Origin: a bacterium
Lineage (GTDB): Bacteria > Fidelibacterota > Marinisomatia > Marinisomatales > TCS55
Assembly (NCBI GenBank): GCA_004321715.1
Contig: SGYN01000012.1
Location: 1-48,205 of the forward strand
Direction: 5' to 3'
DNA length: 48,205 nucleotides
In this document: piece after piece, positions 16,415 through 26,186 of the stretch
Numbering within the stretch: position 1 is the stretch's first letter
How the letters are laid out: the number at the start of each line of letters is the position of its first letter
Program-made: the position numbers and the translations under genes
Notes under the pieces: model-generated
Told to the model about the DNA's origin: nothing
The model's database searches: none
Seen by the model: only the letters and a program-made list of their open reading frames with translations

Positions 16415-16797
16415 GATAGTTTGATAAAATTGAGTGATTACTCTGAAATTCAGAGAGGAAAGTCCGAGCACCGCAGAACAGAGTGCCTCCTAACGGGAGG
16501 AGTCTTTTAGATATGGAAAGTGCAGCAGAAAGTAAACCGCTAATGGATTTGTTTTGGCAAATTGCAAGTAAGGCTGAAAGGGTGGTGTAAGAGACCACCA
16601 GTCTCTTAGGCGACTAAGAGAGCTTGTAAACCCCACTTGGTGCAAGATCGAATAAGCTTCTAGATATTGTTCGTATCGCTATGAGAAGCGGGTAGGTCGC
16701 TTGAGGTAACCGGCAACGATTATCCCAGAGGAATGATCACTGACCTTTGATATGTTAAAGGAGACAAAACTCGGCTTATAGATTTTATCAGACTATC
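16415..16797 (+). ncRNA. rnpB: RNase P RNA, class A
   Basis: This is the catalytic RNA that trims 5' leaders from precursor tRNAs. Conserved elements appear in order: GAGGAAAGTCCGAGC (P4 5' strand), GCAGAAAGTAAACCGC, AGGCTGAAAGGGTG, GTAAACCCCAC, GGGTAGG of L15, and ACAAAACTCGGCTTAT (P4 3' strand). The ends form a 16-bp P1 helix: 16415-16430 pairs with 16782-16797 with one G-T. P2 pairs AGTGAT (16433-16438) with ATCACT (16736-16741). P3 is a minimal 6-bp hairpin with an AAT loop (16441-16455), smaller than in Escherichia coli. No T-tract follows, so the transcript end may be processed. Confidence 0.96.
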
Positions 16798-16830
16798 AAT
16801 TATTTATATCTATCTAAATATGAAAAACTG

Positions 16831-16859
16831 TTGTAGAAAGATTATAGTAAACTGATATT
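16831..16859 (+). promoter_or_regulatory. Possible promoter for fabH
   Basis: TTGTAG (16831-16836) and GATATT (16854-16859) are spaced by 17 bases, with a predicted start near 16866 and the fabH ATG at 16878. Sequence match is moderate. Confidence 0.35.
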
Positions 16860-16877
16860 AAAGCTAGGTAAAATGTA

Positions 16878-17870
16878 ATGAAAAAAGCGCAAATTACAGG
16901 TTTAGGTTTTCATGTCCCTGAAAGAATTGTAACAAATCATGACTTAGAAAAGATTATGGATACAAGCGATCAGTGGATACAAGAAAGATCTGGTATCACT
17001 CAAAGACACTGGGTTGGAGAAGAAAGTAATGCATCGATTTTGGCAATACAGGCTGCTAAAAATGCGATAGTAGATGCAAAAATTGATGAGAATGATATTG
17101 ATTTAGTAATATGCGCTACGTTGACATCTGATTATTTTTTCCCTGGTATCAGTAACCAAATACAGTATGAACTTGGAATGAGAACAGTTGGTGCTTTTGA
17201 TATTAAGGCTGCATGTTCGGCTTTTATTTATTCTCTGTCAATTGGAGATCAATTCATTCGCACAGAACAGTATAAAACTATTTTAGTCGTTGGTGCAGAG
17301 GTGCAATCAACCGCATTAGATATTTCAGATGAAGGTAGAAATATTTCTGTGCTTTTTGCAGATGGTGCTGGAGCAGCTATTTTACAAGCAACTGATAGTA
17401 ATAAAGGAATATTATCCACACATTTACATTCAGATGGTAAATATTTAAAAGATTTATGGTGTGAAGCCCCTGGAACCTCAAACAATCCTCGTCTTACAAA
17501 AGATATTTTAGATCAAGGCAAACATCTTCCGTATATGAATGGAAGAGAAGTGTTCAAAAATGCAGTTAGAAGATTTCCCGAAGTAATCAAAGAAGCAATG
17601 GATACAAATAATTTAACTATTGATGATATTTCCCAAATTATACCACATCAAGCTAATCATCGAATAAGTGAAGCGGTTGCTAAGCGTATGGGCGTTGGAA
17701 TGGATAAAGTATTTAGTAACATAAAACACTATGGAAATACTACTGCTGCATCAATTCCTATTGCTATGTGCGAAGCAAGAGAGAAAGCATTATTTTCATC
17801 TGATGATATAATTATTTTAGCTGCATTTGGAGCAGGGTTTACATGGGCATCTGCAGCTATACGTTGGTGA
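16878..17870 (+). CDS. fabH: 3-oxoacyl-ACP synthase III (KAS III)
   Basis: The 330-residue product condenses acetyl-CoA (or another acyl-CoA) with malonyl-ACP to start fatty-acid synthesis. The catalytic triad is intact: Cys113 in KAACSAFIYSL, His257 in IPHQANHRI and Asn287 in HYGNTTAASIP. N-terminal GLGFHVPERIVTN, SGITQRHW and the terminal GAGFTWASAAIRW are typical, and length matches the family. An acyl-CoA dehydrogenase gene follows 30 bases later, so the pair may share a transcript. The start is supported by an AGG eleven bases upstream. Primer specificity (straight or branched) is not readable. Confidence 0.96.
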   Translation: MKKAQITGLGFHVPERIVTNHDLEKIMDTSDQWIQERSGITQRHWVGEESNASILAIQAAKNAIVDAKIDENDIDLVICATLTSDYFFPGISNQIQYELGMRTVGAFDIKAACSAFIYSLSIGDQFIRTEQYKTILVVGAEVQSTALDISDEGRNISVLFADGAGAAILQATDSNKGILSTHLHSDGKYLKDLWCEAPGTSNNPRLTKDILDQGKHLPYMNGREVFKNAVRRFPEVIKEAMDTNNLTIDDISQIIPHQANHRISEAVAKRMGVGMDKVFSNIKHYGNTTAASIPIAMCEAREKALFSSDDIIILAAFGAGFTWASAAIRW

Positions 17871-17900
17871 AAATTTTATTTATGATATAATATTTCATTT

Positions 17901-19061
17901 ATGGATACACTTTTTTTTACAGAAGAACATAATATGTTAATTGATTTAATTGCAGATTTTGCTAAATCTGAAATTATACCAATAGCAAGAGAAATTGATC
18001 AAACAAGTAGATTCCCCTCTGAAGTGATAAGTAAATTAGGAGATCTTGGTATATTGAGTATACCTGTTCCAAAGAAATATGGCGGATCTGGAATGGATAA
18101 TGTGGCTTATGCGGCAGCAATTATGGAGTTAGCAAAGGCAGACGCTTCTATAGCAATTACAGTAGCAGCTCACACGTCTTTAGGTACAATGCCTATTGTA
18201 CTTGCGGGGACAGAAGAACAAAAGAAAAAATACGTACCAAAATTAGCAAGTGGAGAAATTCTTGGCGCATTTGGCTTAACTGAGCCAGAGGCTGGTAGCG
18301 ATGCAGGTGCAACAAAAACGACTGCAGAAAAAAAAGGAAATCAATATATTGTTAATGGTGGTAAGATATTTATTACAAATGCTGGCGTGGCTGGTCTATT
18401 AAGCTTTACTGCGCAAATAATTGAAGATGGGAAGAATATTGGAATTGGTGCATTTGTAATTCCTACAGATATTAATGGGCTAATTATATCTGAACCAGAA
18501 AAGAAGATGGGTTGGAAGGCAAGTGACACAAGACAATTATTTTTCAATAATATGGTTATAGATCAATCAAGTATGATTGCTACACCAGGGGAGGGTTTTA
18601 AAGTATTTCTCAAAATATTAACAGGAGGTAGGATTTCAATTGCAGCGTTAGCAGTAGGGACTGCTCAGGGAGCATATGATCGCGCATTAAAATATTCTAC
18701 TGAACGTATAGCCTTTGGTAAAGAAATTAACAAATTTCAATCTATTGGATTTAAACTTTCAGATATGGCCACTCAAATTGAAGCTGCAAAATTGTTAACT
18801 TTTCATGCAGCGTGGAAAAAAGATAATGGACAGGATATTATTAAAGAGGCTGCTATGGCAAAATTATTTGCAAGTGAAGCTGCTATGAAAATCACGACAG
18901 ACGCAATTCAAATACATGGTGGATATGGATATGTTAAAGATTATGATGTAGAGCGATATTTTAGAGATGCAAAAATACTTGAGATAGGAGAGGGCACAAG
19001 CGAGGTTCAGCGTTTAATTATTTTAAAACAAATATTGAAAAAAGTTGAGTCATTAGTGTGA
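17901..19061 (+). CDS. Acyl-CoA dehydrogenase
   Basis: The 386-residue flavoenzyme oxidises an acyl-CoA to the trans-2-enoyl-CoA. Family signatures are present: FGLTEPEAGSDAG near residue 125, GGYGYVKDYDVERYFRDAKI, and the catalytic-base region EIGEGTSEVQRLII near the C-terminus (the Glu of EGTSE is expected to be the base in short- and medium-chain enzymes). Length is standard. It resembles the short/branched-chain or butyryl-CoA group, but chain-length specificity is not certain. No clear Shine-Dalgarno precedes the ATG. Its stop overlaps the GTG of the HD-domain gene. Confidence 0.94.
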   Translation: MDTLFFTEEHNMLIDLIADFAKSEIIPIAREIDQTSRFPSEVISKLGDLGILSIPVPKKYGGSGMDNVAYAAAIMELAKADASIAITVAAHTSLGTMPIVLAGTEEQKKKYVPKLASGEILGAFGLTEPEAGSDAGATKTTAEKKGNQYIVNGGKIFITNAGVAGLLSFTAQIIEDGKNIGIGAFVIPTDINGLIISEPEKKMGWKASDTRQLFFNNMVIDQSSMIATPGEGFKVFLKILTGGRISIAALAVGTAQGAYDRALKYSTERIAFGKEINKFQSIGFKLSDMATQIEAAKLLTFHAAWKKDNGQDIIKEAAMAKLFASEAAMKITTDAIQIHGGYGYVKDYDVERYFRDAKILEIGEGTSEVQRLIILKQILKKVESLV

Positions 19062-21388
19062 AGAGAAGAAAGGATAGTCAGACCTTTATAGAAAAAATAA
19101 AGATATTTGTTAGTAATTATTATAAACAAATTTCAATACTTATAACGTTAACTATCATTCTATCTTTATTTTTTCAAAGAGGAAGATCTTTACAGTATAG
19201 TTATAATATTGATGATATAGCTCGAGAACCAATAATTGCCCCTTTTAATTTTCCTATTTTAAAAACTAAAGAAAAACTAGAGGAAGATTTAAATAGCGCA
19301 TTAAAAGCAGAGCCATTTATTTTTAATCGAAAACAAGAAATTGTTAATAAACAATCATCAAACTTATCTTCTTTTTTTATACTCACTAATGATATTCGCT
19401 TAGCAAATAAAGATTTATTGAATTCAAGAAATCTGGTTTATGATTATAGATATACAGATAAGTTTCAAGAAGCTAAATCCATTGCTTCGTCAGATAGTGC
19501 TTCTTTATCTCAAAAGGTAATTGAATTTTATAAACTATATTCTTTCGCAAAAGATAAAGAAGACTGGAATAAATTTCTGATGCCACTTTCGCAAGGTGGC
19601 CCACAGTATTCTTTAAAAGAATTCCAAAAAGATATATTACAAATATGCCGAAATAGATGGGCAATAGGAATTTTAGATATTAATGAATCAATTATTATAA
19701 GTAACCAATTAGCAATTGATAATGGCGACATACCAACATTGTATAGTTTAAACGAACTTAATGATCTTAATGAGGCGTGGACTGAAGCAAGAAAAGAAAT
19801 TACTAGTATGTATAATAATGAGAATGATATTAGACGAGAACTAGGATATGATTTAATTGTTGAATTTATGATACCAAATTTGATTTATGATAAAGGAACA
19901 ACAGAACGAAGACAAAACGCTAGTTTAGATCGTGTTCCAAGAAGTAAAGGTATTGTGTTAAAAGATGAAATGATAGTTAATGCTAATCAACGAATAAATG
20001 AAGAAGATTTACAAAAATTAAAATCATTAGCAGTAGAAATAAGTAAAGAAAATCGTACGCTTGGTTTAAAAGATACCTTTATAACCTACGTGGGCCGTTT
20101 ATTAGTCATTGGTATTATAATTTCATATTTCTTTACATTTTTATCAATATTTCGAATACATATTTTTGAGAGATGGCAGATGTTATTAGTTATTGCCCTT
20201 ATTTATGTCTTTATAATTGTAATAGCCAATTTATTTGTTTACCAACTTGAATTTTCTGAGTTCTTAATACCTGTTACTGTTGCTGCAATGTTATTAACAA
20301 TTTTATTTGATGCACGTATAGGATTTATGGGTACAACATCTATAGTTCTATTAGTAGGAATTATGATTGGTAATGACTTGGAGTTCATTGTTACTGGTTT
20401 GTTTATGTCATCAATAGCGATATACACAGTAAGAAGAATTCGAACTAGAAGTACGTTTATCACTGCAATATTCTCACTTATAGGAGCAAGCATCATTGTT
20501 ATCTTAGGGCATGGCCTTTTTATCGGTCATAATTTTAGTTCAATGGGTATTGATTTAGTTTATTTAATAGTTAATAGTATTTTTTCTCCTATTATCACAT
20601 ATGGTCTCATAATTATTCTAGAGGTTTCTTTTGGGATTTCGACTAATCTATCATTGATTGAACTTCTTGATTTCAATCATCCATTATTAAAGAGGTTACA
20701 GCAAGAGGCTAATGGGACATTCAATCATAGTGTAGTAGTAGGGAATCTAGCTGAGGCTTGTGCTGATGCAATTAATGCTAGATCCTTATTATGTAGAGTA
20801 GGTGCCTATTACCATGATTTAGGTAAAATGGAAAGACCAGAGTACTATATAGAGAATCAATTTATGGGTGAAAATAAACATGATTCATTAACGCCATCCA
20901 TGAGTGCTAAAATTATCAGAAAACATGTAAGTGATGGATTAAAACTCGCAAATGATTATGGATTACCCAAAATTGTAAGTGACTTTATCCCAATGCACCA
21001 TGGTACATCAAGAGTTGAATATTTTTATCGAATGGCCTTAGAAGCAGTTAAAGATACAGATGAGAAAGTTGATGACAGTGCATTTCGATATCCCGGACCA
21101 AAGCCCAACACAAAGGAAACAGGGATTTTGATGATATGTGAGGCTGTTGAGGCAGCTGTAAGATCAATAAAGAATCCAGATATTTTAAAAATTGATTCAA
21201 TGGTAGATAAGGTTATAAAAGGTCGATTGGCTGATGGTCAATTAGATGAATGTCCACTTACGCTTGATGATTTACGAAAAATTAAAGGGACTGTTGATGG
21301 GAACTCTGGTATGATACCAGTTCTTAGAGGTATTTATCATATTAGGATAGAATACCCTGAAGACAATACTCCTACAAATAATAAATGA
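19058..21388 (+). CDS. pgpH: 7TM-HD family membrane phosphodiesterase (PgpH-like)
   Basis: The 776-residue product starts at a GTG in a 4-base GTGA overlap with the dehydrogenase stop. One N-terminal membrane helix (~25-42) is followed by a large extracytoplasmic domain (~45-340), then a block of about seven helices (~345-530). The cytoplasmic HD domain has His557 in FNHSVVVGN, the metal-binding His586-Asp587 in YYHDLGKM, and MHHGTSR. This architecture is that of 7TMR-HDED/7TM-HD proteins such as Listeria PgpH, which hydrolyse cyclic di-AMP. The c-di-AMP substrate is inferred from family. It is translationally coupled to ybeY and mazG, a widespread gene order. Confidence 0.92.
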   Translation: MKRRKDSQTFIEKIKIFVSNYYKQISILITLTIILSLFFQRGRSLQYSYNIDDIAREPIIAPFNFPILKTKEKLEEDLNSALKAEPFIFNRKQEIVNKQSSNLSSFFILTNDIRLANKDLLNSRNLVYDYRYTDKFQEAKSIASSDSASLSQKVIEFYKLYSFAKDKEDWNKFLMPLSQGGPQYSLKEFQKDILQICRNRWAIGILDINESIIISNQLAIDNGDIPTLYSLNELNDLNEAWTEARKEITSMYNNENDIRRELGYDLIVEFMIPNLIYDKGTTERRQNASLDRVPRSKGIVLKDEMIVNANQRINEEDLQKLKSLAVEISKENRTLGLKDTFITYVGRLLVIGIIISYFFTFLSIFRIHIFERWQMLLVIALIYVFIIVIANLFVYQLEFSEFLIPVTVAAMLLTILFDARIGFMGTTSIVLLVGIMIGNDLEFIVTGLFMSSIAIYTVRRIRTRSTFITAIFSLIGASIIVILGHGLFIGHNFSSMGIDLVYLIVNSIFSPIITYGLIIILEVSFGISTNLSLIELLDFNHPLLKRLQQEANGTFNHSVVVGNLAEACADAINARSLLCRVGAYYHDLGKMERPEYYIENQFMGENKHDSLTPSMSAKIIRKHVSDGLKLANDYGLPKIVSDFIPMHHGTSRVEYFYRMALEAVKDTDEKVDDSAFRYPGPKPNTKETGILMICEAVEAAVRSIKNPDILKIDSMVDKVIKGRLADGQLDECPLTLDDLRKIKGTVDGNSGMIPVLRGIYHIRIEYPEDNTPTNNK

Positions 21389-21831
21389 TTGATATCATTG
21401 TCGAAGTAGACCCTGATTTATCTGGTATAGATAAGCAAAATTCAATAGGCATTCTAAGATCTACTTTAAAACAAGAACAAATTGAACAGGCAAAAATTAA
21501 TCTGATATTTGCTAAGGACAATTTACTAAATCATTTAAAAATAAAATATTTTCAAAAAGATCACCTAACTGACGTAATAGCTTTTAGAATTAATGATTAT
21601 AAGAATAAAGAAATTGAAGGTGAAATTTACATTAGCTTAGAACGGGCAATCGAAAATGCAAAAGAGTATGAAGAAAAGGTATCAAAGGAGCTAGCTCGTC
21701 TTATAATACATGGAACATTACATTTATTGAATTATAAAGATAAGACAGATAAAGAAAAATTAGCTATGACAGAAAAAGAAAATAAATATTTAGAAAATCT
21801 TAATTGGAATAAACTATTTAAAAAATCATGA
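21385..21831 (+). CDS. ybeY: Endoribonuclease YbeY, rRNA maturation
   Basis: The 148-residue metalloprotein acts in 16S rRNA 3'-end maturation and ribosome quality control. DHLTDVIAFRI and the metal motif IIHGTLHLLNYKDKTDKEK identify the family. The usual third ligand His (GYDH) is replaced by Asp (NYKD), a variant I associate with Bacteroidetes-type YbeY, followed by the conserved MTEKENKYL tail. Its ATG overlaps the pgpH stop by 4 bases and its stop overlaps the mazG start, so expression is coupled. Confidence 0.93.
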   Translation: MIDIIVEVDPDLSGIDKQNSIGILRSTLKQEQIEQAKINLIFAKDNLLNHLKIKYFQKDHLTDVIAFRINDYKNKEIEGEIYISLERAIENAKEYEEKVSKELARLIIHGTLHLLNYKDKTDKEKLAMTEKENKYLENLNWNKLFKKS

Positions 21832-22613
21832 GTAACTCATCTATAGGTGATCAGTTTGAAGAGTTAATTAATATAGTTGAAAGGTTAAGAGGGCCAGATG
21901 GATGTCCTTGGGATATAAAACAAACACCAGCATCCTTAATATCTTACCTATTAGAAGAAACATATGAAGTAATTGAAGCTATTGATGATAAAGATTGGGA
22001 TGGTTTAAAAGAAGAAATTGGGGATTTGATGCTTCATATTGTTTTTCAAGCAACGATTGCAAAAGAGGAAGACTTATTTGATATATCTGAATCTTTGAAA
22101 AATATTAATGAAAAATTAATTAGGAGACATCCCCATGTTTTCGATAAAAAAAAAATAGTAAAAGATAATATTAAACCAAGTTGGGAGTTGCAAAAGCATA
22201 AAGAGAAAAAACGTAATTCTCGATTAGATGGAGTACCAGAAAGCTTACCTGGCCTTATTCGTGCGCAAAGAATACAGGAAAAAGCTTCCTATGTAGGATT
22301 TGATTTTCAGTCAGAAGATGAAATATGGAATAAAATATCAGAGGAATTGGAAGAATTAAAAAATGCTCAACAAAATAATAATAAAGATGAAATGTTAGAA
22401 GAAATTGGGGATGCAATATTTTCTTTAATCAACCTTGCTAGATTTTTAGGTGTATCTGCAGATGACGCTCTTAGAAAATCAAATAATAAATTTATTTCAA
22501 GGTTTAAAGTAATCGAAAATGAGCTAAAAAAGAGAGGGAAGAATATTGAAGAATCATCTTTAAATGAAATGGATGAAATATGGATTGCAATCAAAAAAAA
22601 GAATAATATTTAA
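21828..22613 (+). CDS. mazG: Nucleoside triphosphate pyrophosphohydrolase
   Basis: The 261-residue product has two MazG modules. The N-terminal one carries GCPWDIKQTPASL, LLEETYEVIEAI and EEIGDLMLHIVF; the C-terminal one carries EELEELKNAQ and EEIGDAIFSLINLARFL. The paired EExxE and ExxD motifs bind magnesium, hydrolysing NTPs to NMP and pyrophosphate as house-cleaning. Length is that of full MazG. It starts in an ATGA overlap with ybeY, and its stop overlaps the convergent yjbQ stop by 4 bases, leaving no room for a separate terminator. Confidence 0.95.
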   Translation: MSNSSIGDQFEELINIVERLRGPDGCPWDIKQTPASLISYLLEETYEVIEAIDDKDWDGLKEEIGDLMLHIVFQATIAKEEDLFDISESLKNINEKLIRRHPHVFDKKKIVKDNIKPSWELQKHKEKKRNSRLDGVPESLPGLIRAQRIQEKASYVGFDFQSEDEIWNKISEELEELKNAQQNNNKDEMLEEIGDAIFSLINLARFLGVSADDALRKSNNKFISRFKVIENELKKRGKNIEESSLNEMDEIWIAIKKKNNI

Positions 22614-23035
22614 ATACTATCACCGTTTATCGTAGCAATTATCTTTCTGCTGCCTCCTCTATTTCTATGTTCACATAAATATATGCCTTGCCATGTGCCA
22701 AGATTAAGCTTTCCATTTGTAATTGGAATATTAATTGAAGCACCAAGTATTGAAGATTTCAAATGTGCTGGCATATCATCTGGCCCTTCCATTGTATGAG
22801 AATAATAGCCCTGTTGTTCAGGTACAATCTGATTAAAATGAGATTCAAAATCATTTCTCACTGTTGGATCTGTATTTTCATTAATTGTCAATGAAGCAGA
22901 TGTATGTTTGATAAAAAGATTTAAAAGACCATTTTTAACAGTATTTATAATATTTATATTATTAATAATATCAGAAGTTATAAGATGAAAGCCCCTAGGC
23001 TTTGGTGAAATCAAGATTTTTTTTTGCAACCACAT
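22610..23035 (-). CDS. YjbQ family protein (UPF0047)
   Basis: The 141-residue single-domain protein has the family signature LFIKHTSASLTINENTDPTVRNDF, then HTMEGPDDMPAHLKSSILGAS, and GTWQGIYLCEHRNRGGSRKI. Conserved His, Asp and Glu residues in these motifs form a probable metal site. Members are often labelled secondary thiamine-phosphate synthase because some complement thiE mutants; the physiological role is unproven. It lies 13 bases downstream of the cluster below in the same direction, so it may be co-transcribed. Confidence 0.92.
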   Translation of the reverse strand: MWLQKKILISPKPRGFHLITSDIINNINIINTVKNGLLNLFIKHTSASLTINENTDPTVRNDFESHFNQIVPEQQGYYSHTMEGPDDMPAHLKSSILGASINIPITNGKLNLGTWQGIYLCEHRNRGGSRKIIATINGDSI

Positions 23036-23048
23036 TTTAATTTTTCAA

Positions 23049-24302
23049 TTATGTTTTTCTTTCTTTTTTTCTTGCAGCAGGAAATAAGATATTATTAAGT
23101 ATTAATCTATAACCTGGGGAATTTCTATGTAGGGATAAATCAGTTGGTGGATCTCCTACAAAATGCTGATAGTCTTCCGGATCATGTCCTCCAAGAAAAG
23201 TATAGGTACCCTGCCCATAATTACCATGAAGATATTTTACTTGCGGAGAAGCGGGGTCTTCTCCCATGATAACCACATGTTTTTTTATTTTATCTCTATT
23301 GAATCCAGTAGTTTGGCCCATAAATCCCTTAATAACTGAAACATGATTTTGCGTTAACATAGTAGGAACTGGATCATATTTTGCAGAAAATTCAAATAAA
23401 GTAAAATAATCTGCCTCAGCCCCTCGAGTAATAGGATTATGACTTGGCGGAAAGTCAATATCAGAAAATTCGTATACCATAGGATCTGTCATTAATGAAA
23501 AATCAGTGAAAGCAAAGGTATTCTTATAATTAAGTTTTGAATTAACATTTGGTGTAATTGGAGTACCATCAAAGACATGGTGGGCTGCATCTAATCCTTC
23601 TTCAGCAAGTGCTATATCATATGTATCTGTTGCTGAACACATCGCAAAAATAAAGCCACCATTTCCAACATATGTTCGTATAAGACGGGTTAGTGCCTTT
23701 TTTTGTTCGTGTACAGTTAGAAACCCTAATTCTTTAGCCATAGATTCAAATTTCTTTTGCTGTTCTATATACCATTGAGCAGTATGGTAATTCCTATAAA
23801 ACTTACCATATTGACCAGTGAAATCTTCATGGTGTAAATGTAGCCAATCATATTTTTTTAACTCACCTTCGAAAACTTCTTTATCCCATAGAGTTTCATA
23901 TGGTACTTCCGCATAAGTTAATGCTAGGGTAACTGCGTCATCCCATGGTTGTTTATTTCCAGGAGTATATATAGCAATTTTAGGAGCCTTTTCTAAAAGT
24001 ACAATATCCATATTATTTTTTTCAACTTCTGAATAAATATCTAAAAGGTCATTTGCAGATATTTTTTTATAACTCACACCTCTAATTCTGCACTCTTGAG
24101 CAATTGGTGAGTAATAATCAATAAGAAATGATCCCCCCCTGTAATTTAATAACCATTCGATATTTATATTTTTCTCCAATGTCCAAAATGCAATACCATA
24201 TGCTTTTAAATGATCTTTTTGAATTTGATCCATTGGGATTAATAATTTATCTGCCGCAGTTAAAAAATGTAATGTAAGAAATAGGGCTGTTAATATTTTC
24301 AT
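23049..24302 (-). CDS. Exported protein of unknown function, usually mislabelled asparagine synthetase B
   Basis: The 417-residue product has a signal peptide (MKILTALFLTLHFLTAAD). Conserved blocks are HLKAYGIAFWTLEK, WLLNYRGGSF, APKIAIYTPGNKQPWDDAV, WLHLHHEDFTGQYGKFY and GGFIFAMCSATDTYDIALA. I recognise these from Bacteroidetes proteins named asparagine synthetase B. The export signal and lack of an N-terminal catalytic Cys or PP-loop argue against that name. The central region looks like a class I amidotransferase-like fold. The ATG follows the TPR-gene stop with no gap, so the two probably act together. Confidence 0.85.
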   Translation of the reverse strand: MKILTALFLTLHFLTAADKLLIPMDQIQKDHLKAYGIAFWTLEKNINIEWLLNYRGGSFLIDYYSPIAQECRIRGVSYKKISANDLLDIYSEVEKNNMDIVLLEKAPKIAIYTPGNKQPWDDAVTLALTYAEVPYETLWDKEVFEGELKKYDWLHLHHEDFTGQYGKFYRNYHTAQWYIEQQKKFESMAKELGFLTVHEQKKALTRLIRTYVGNGGFIFAMCSATDTYDIALAEEGLDAAHHVFDGTPITPNVNSKLNYKNTFAFTDFSLMTDPMVYEFSDIDFPPSHNPITRGAEADYFTLFEFSAKYDPVPTMLTQNHVSVIKGFMGQTTGFNRDKIKKHVVIMGEDPASPQVKYLHGNYGQGTYTFLGGHDPEDYQHFVGDPPTDLSLHRNSPGYRLILNNILFPAARKKERKT

Positions 24303-26186
24303 TTAACTTTTATTAATAGTATTGAGTTTTCTGATTCTTATTCTAACTGGCTCTGCAAGCATAGACATAGGATAATCTTCAATAAGTAAATTATACATTT
24401 CTATTGCTTTTTTAGTATTCTTAAATGATTTTTCATATATCTCTCCTTGCGCAGCAATCCCTTCAGCAGCTAATGATGTATTCTGTAATAATTTTGCTAT
24501 ATTGAGTGAAATACTAGCATCATCAACTACCATTCTTAGTAAGCACTCTCTTAGTATGGCTATGGGAACTATAGATGCATTTGGATATTTATTTCGTAAG
24601 TAGGATAGCATTTCAGCAGCTTCAATAAATTTAAATTCTTGTAAATATTTTTCAGCTTTAACATAAAACAAAAAAGCATTTTTATCATTCTTGTTACCAT
24701 ATAAAAAATGTTGAGATATGATCCCTTGTAGCTCCATTAAATCATTAAAATATTTATCCTTTGGACTCGTATTTGCAATCAGTGAATCTATTAATATTTT
24801 TGTTGTATCAATTTCACCAGATAAAAATGTTAAATGAATTTTTTTCATTGTAAGTGAATTAATATTATTTATAGAATTATTTTTTTGATAGTATTGTTCA
24901 TTATGATACATAGCATTCTTTAGATTTCCTTCTGCTAAATATGTATCACCAATTTTTAAGATAATATTGTTCCTAAGATCTTTTCCTGGTTTAGATTTAA
25001 GAGCAGAAAAATATGAACTTCTAGCCCCAACAAAATCCTGCATAACATTCAATTGTAATTCACCTAGTCGATAATGAGCCTTTGAAGAAAACGTTGATGC
25101 GGGCAGCTCTTTTAGTATTTGTTGATACAGATTAAATGTTGATTCAATATTTCTAAGAGTATCATTCGGAAATTCAGGTACTTGATTAATGAAAAAAATA
25201 TTATCTGGATAGAAATTAACTAATCTATTTTGATAATTATTTTCAAGTAATTGGTCTTCATATGTTTTGCCCAGCCCCAGTAATGCGTCTCCAATAATGG
25301 ATGGTGTGAGATTTGATTTGATATTTAATAGCTCTTGGTAAGTATCGATAGATAATCTATACTGATTTTCTTTTCTCAAATTTTCTGCAAGATTTAACCA
25401 GCGCTTATAATCAGTATTATTTTGCAACCCCATAGATAAATGAACTTCATACGCATCTTTATATTTTTCAGTTTTAAAATAAAACCCTGCTAATAGTTTA
25501 TGAATTCTAAAATGGCCTTCTTCAAGGTTAGAAACTAATTTTTTCTCTATTAATAGATTATTTTCAGGATCATCACTAATAAGTAATATTTTATCCATAA
25601 CAAGTTTATCATGTGTTGGATTTGATTTAATATATACTAATAACTCATCTAATGATAGATCGAATGTTTGTCTAGAATAAAAATAGTTTGCTAAATCAAG
25701 TGATAATAAATCTATTTTATTTAATCTTTTTCTACCTCTGTAAACTAATTCTATCATTTTTTGAGTTAAGCTAAGTCTACTATATGTGTGCAAGAGCATC
25801 CTATATGCACTTTGATTTTTGCCATAATTATTTTCAAACTCTTCCCAAACTTTATTTGCATTTATCTTATCATTATTTAAATATAGTATTTCTCCAAGCT
25901 CTATATGTGCCTGCAAATCATTAGGATGTGATTTAATCCAACTATTAATTAGATCTGTAGCTTTAAATAATTCTTCTGTTCTTTTAAAAATATCCTTTAA
26001 TCTCTGATATGCTTGTCGGTTTGTTGGGTTTTGATCAAGTAATTTTTCATATATTATTTTTGCATTTTCGAGTTCGCCCTTTCGTTCCATAAATAGAGCA
26101 TCTTGTATATTATTCATTCTCTGATTTTTCACATTAATCTGCGAAAACAATAAGCTTGTTATTAATAATGGGAATAGTTTATTCAT
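24303..26186 (-). CDS. Exported TPR-repeat protein
   Basis: I place the start at 26186, giving a signal peptide (MNKLFPLLITSLLFSQ) and an 8-base overlap with the upstream DUF4175 gene; the longer frame from 26222 would add 12 unlikely residues. The ~627-residue product is a solenoid of tetratricopeptide repeats: clear units include ALFMERKGELENAKIIYEKLL, PTNRQAYQRLKDIFK, DLQAHIELGEILY and, near the end, QGEIYEKSFKNTKKAIEMYN. No catalytic domain is visible. It is likely a periplasmic scaffold for the neighbouring DUF4175, DUF4159 and AsnB-like products. Confidence 0.85.
   Translation of the reverse strand: MNKLFPLLITSLLFSQINVKNQRMNNIQDALFMERKGELENAKIIYEKLLDQNPTNRQAYQRLKDIFKRTEELFKATDLINSWIKSHPNDLQAHIELGEILYLNNDKINANKVWEEFENNYGKNQSAYRMLLHTYSRLSLTQKMIELVYRGRKRLNKIDLLSLDLANYFYSRQTFDLSLDELLVYIKSNPTHDKLVMDKILLISDDPENNLLIEKKLVSNLEEGHFRIHKLLAGFYFKTEKYKDAYEVHLSMGLQNNTDYKRWLNLAENLRKENQYRLSIDTYQELLNIKSNLTPSIIGDALLGLGKTYEDQLLENNYQNRLVNFYPDNIFFINQVPEFPNDTLRNIESTFNLYQQILKELPASTFSSKAHYRLGELQLNVMQDFVGARSSYFSALKSKPGKDLRNNIILKIGDTYLAEGNLKNAMYHNEQYYQKNNSINNINSLTMKKIHLTFLSGEIDTTKILIDSLIANTSPKDKYFNDLMELQGIISQHFLYGNKNDKNAFLFYVKAEKYLQEFKFIEAAEMLSYLRNKYPNASIVPIAILRECLLRMVVDDASISLNIAKLLQNTSLAAEGIAAQGEIYEKSFKNTKKAIEMYNLLIEDYPMSMLAEPVRIRIRKLNTINKS

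Noticed and set aside
16173-16598. 141-residue minus-strand reading frame across the zinc-ribbon gene end and RNase P RNA
   Set aside because: It overlaps a certain RNA gene and a certain coding region; the translation has no recognisable family.
21385-21831. Loss of the third metal-ligand His in YbeY
   Set aside because: The KDKT variant appears normal for the Bacteroidetes group, so it is not a sign of inactivity.
23049-24302. Naming this gene asparagine synthetase B
   Set aside because: It has an export signal and no synthetase motifs; the name is a database habit.
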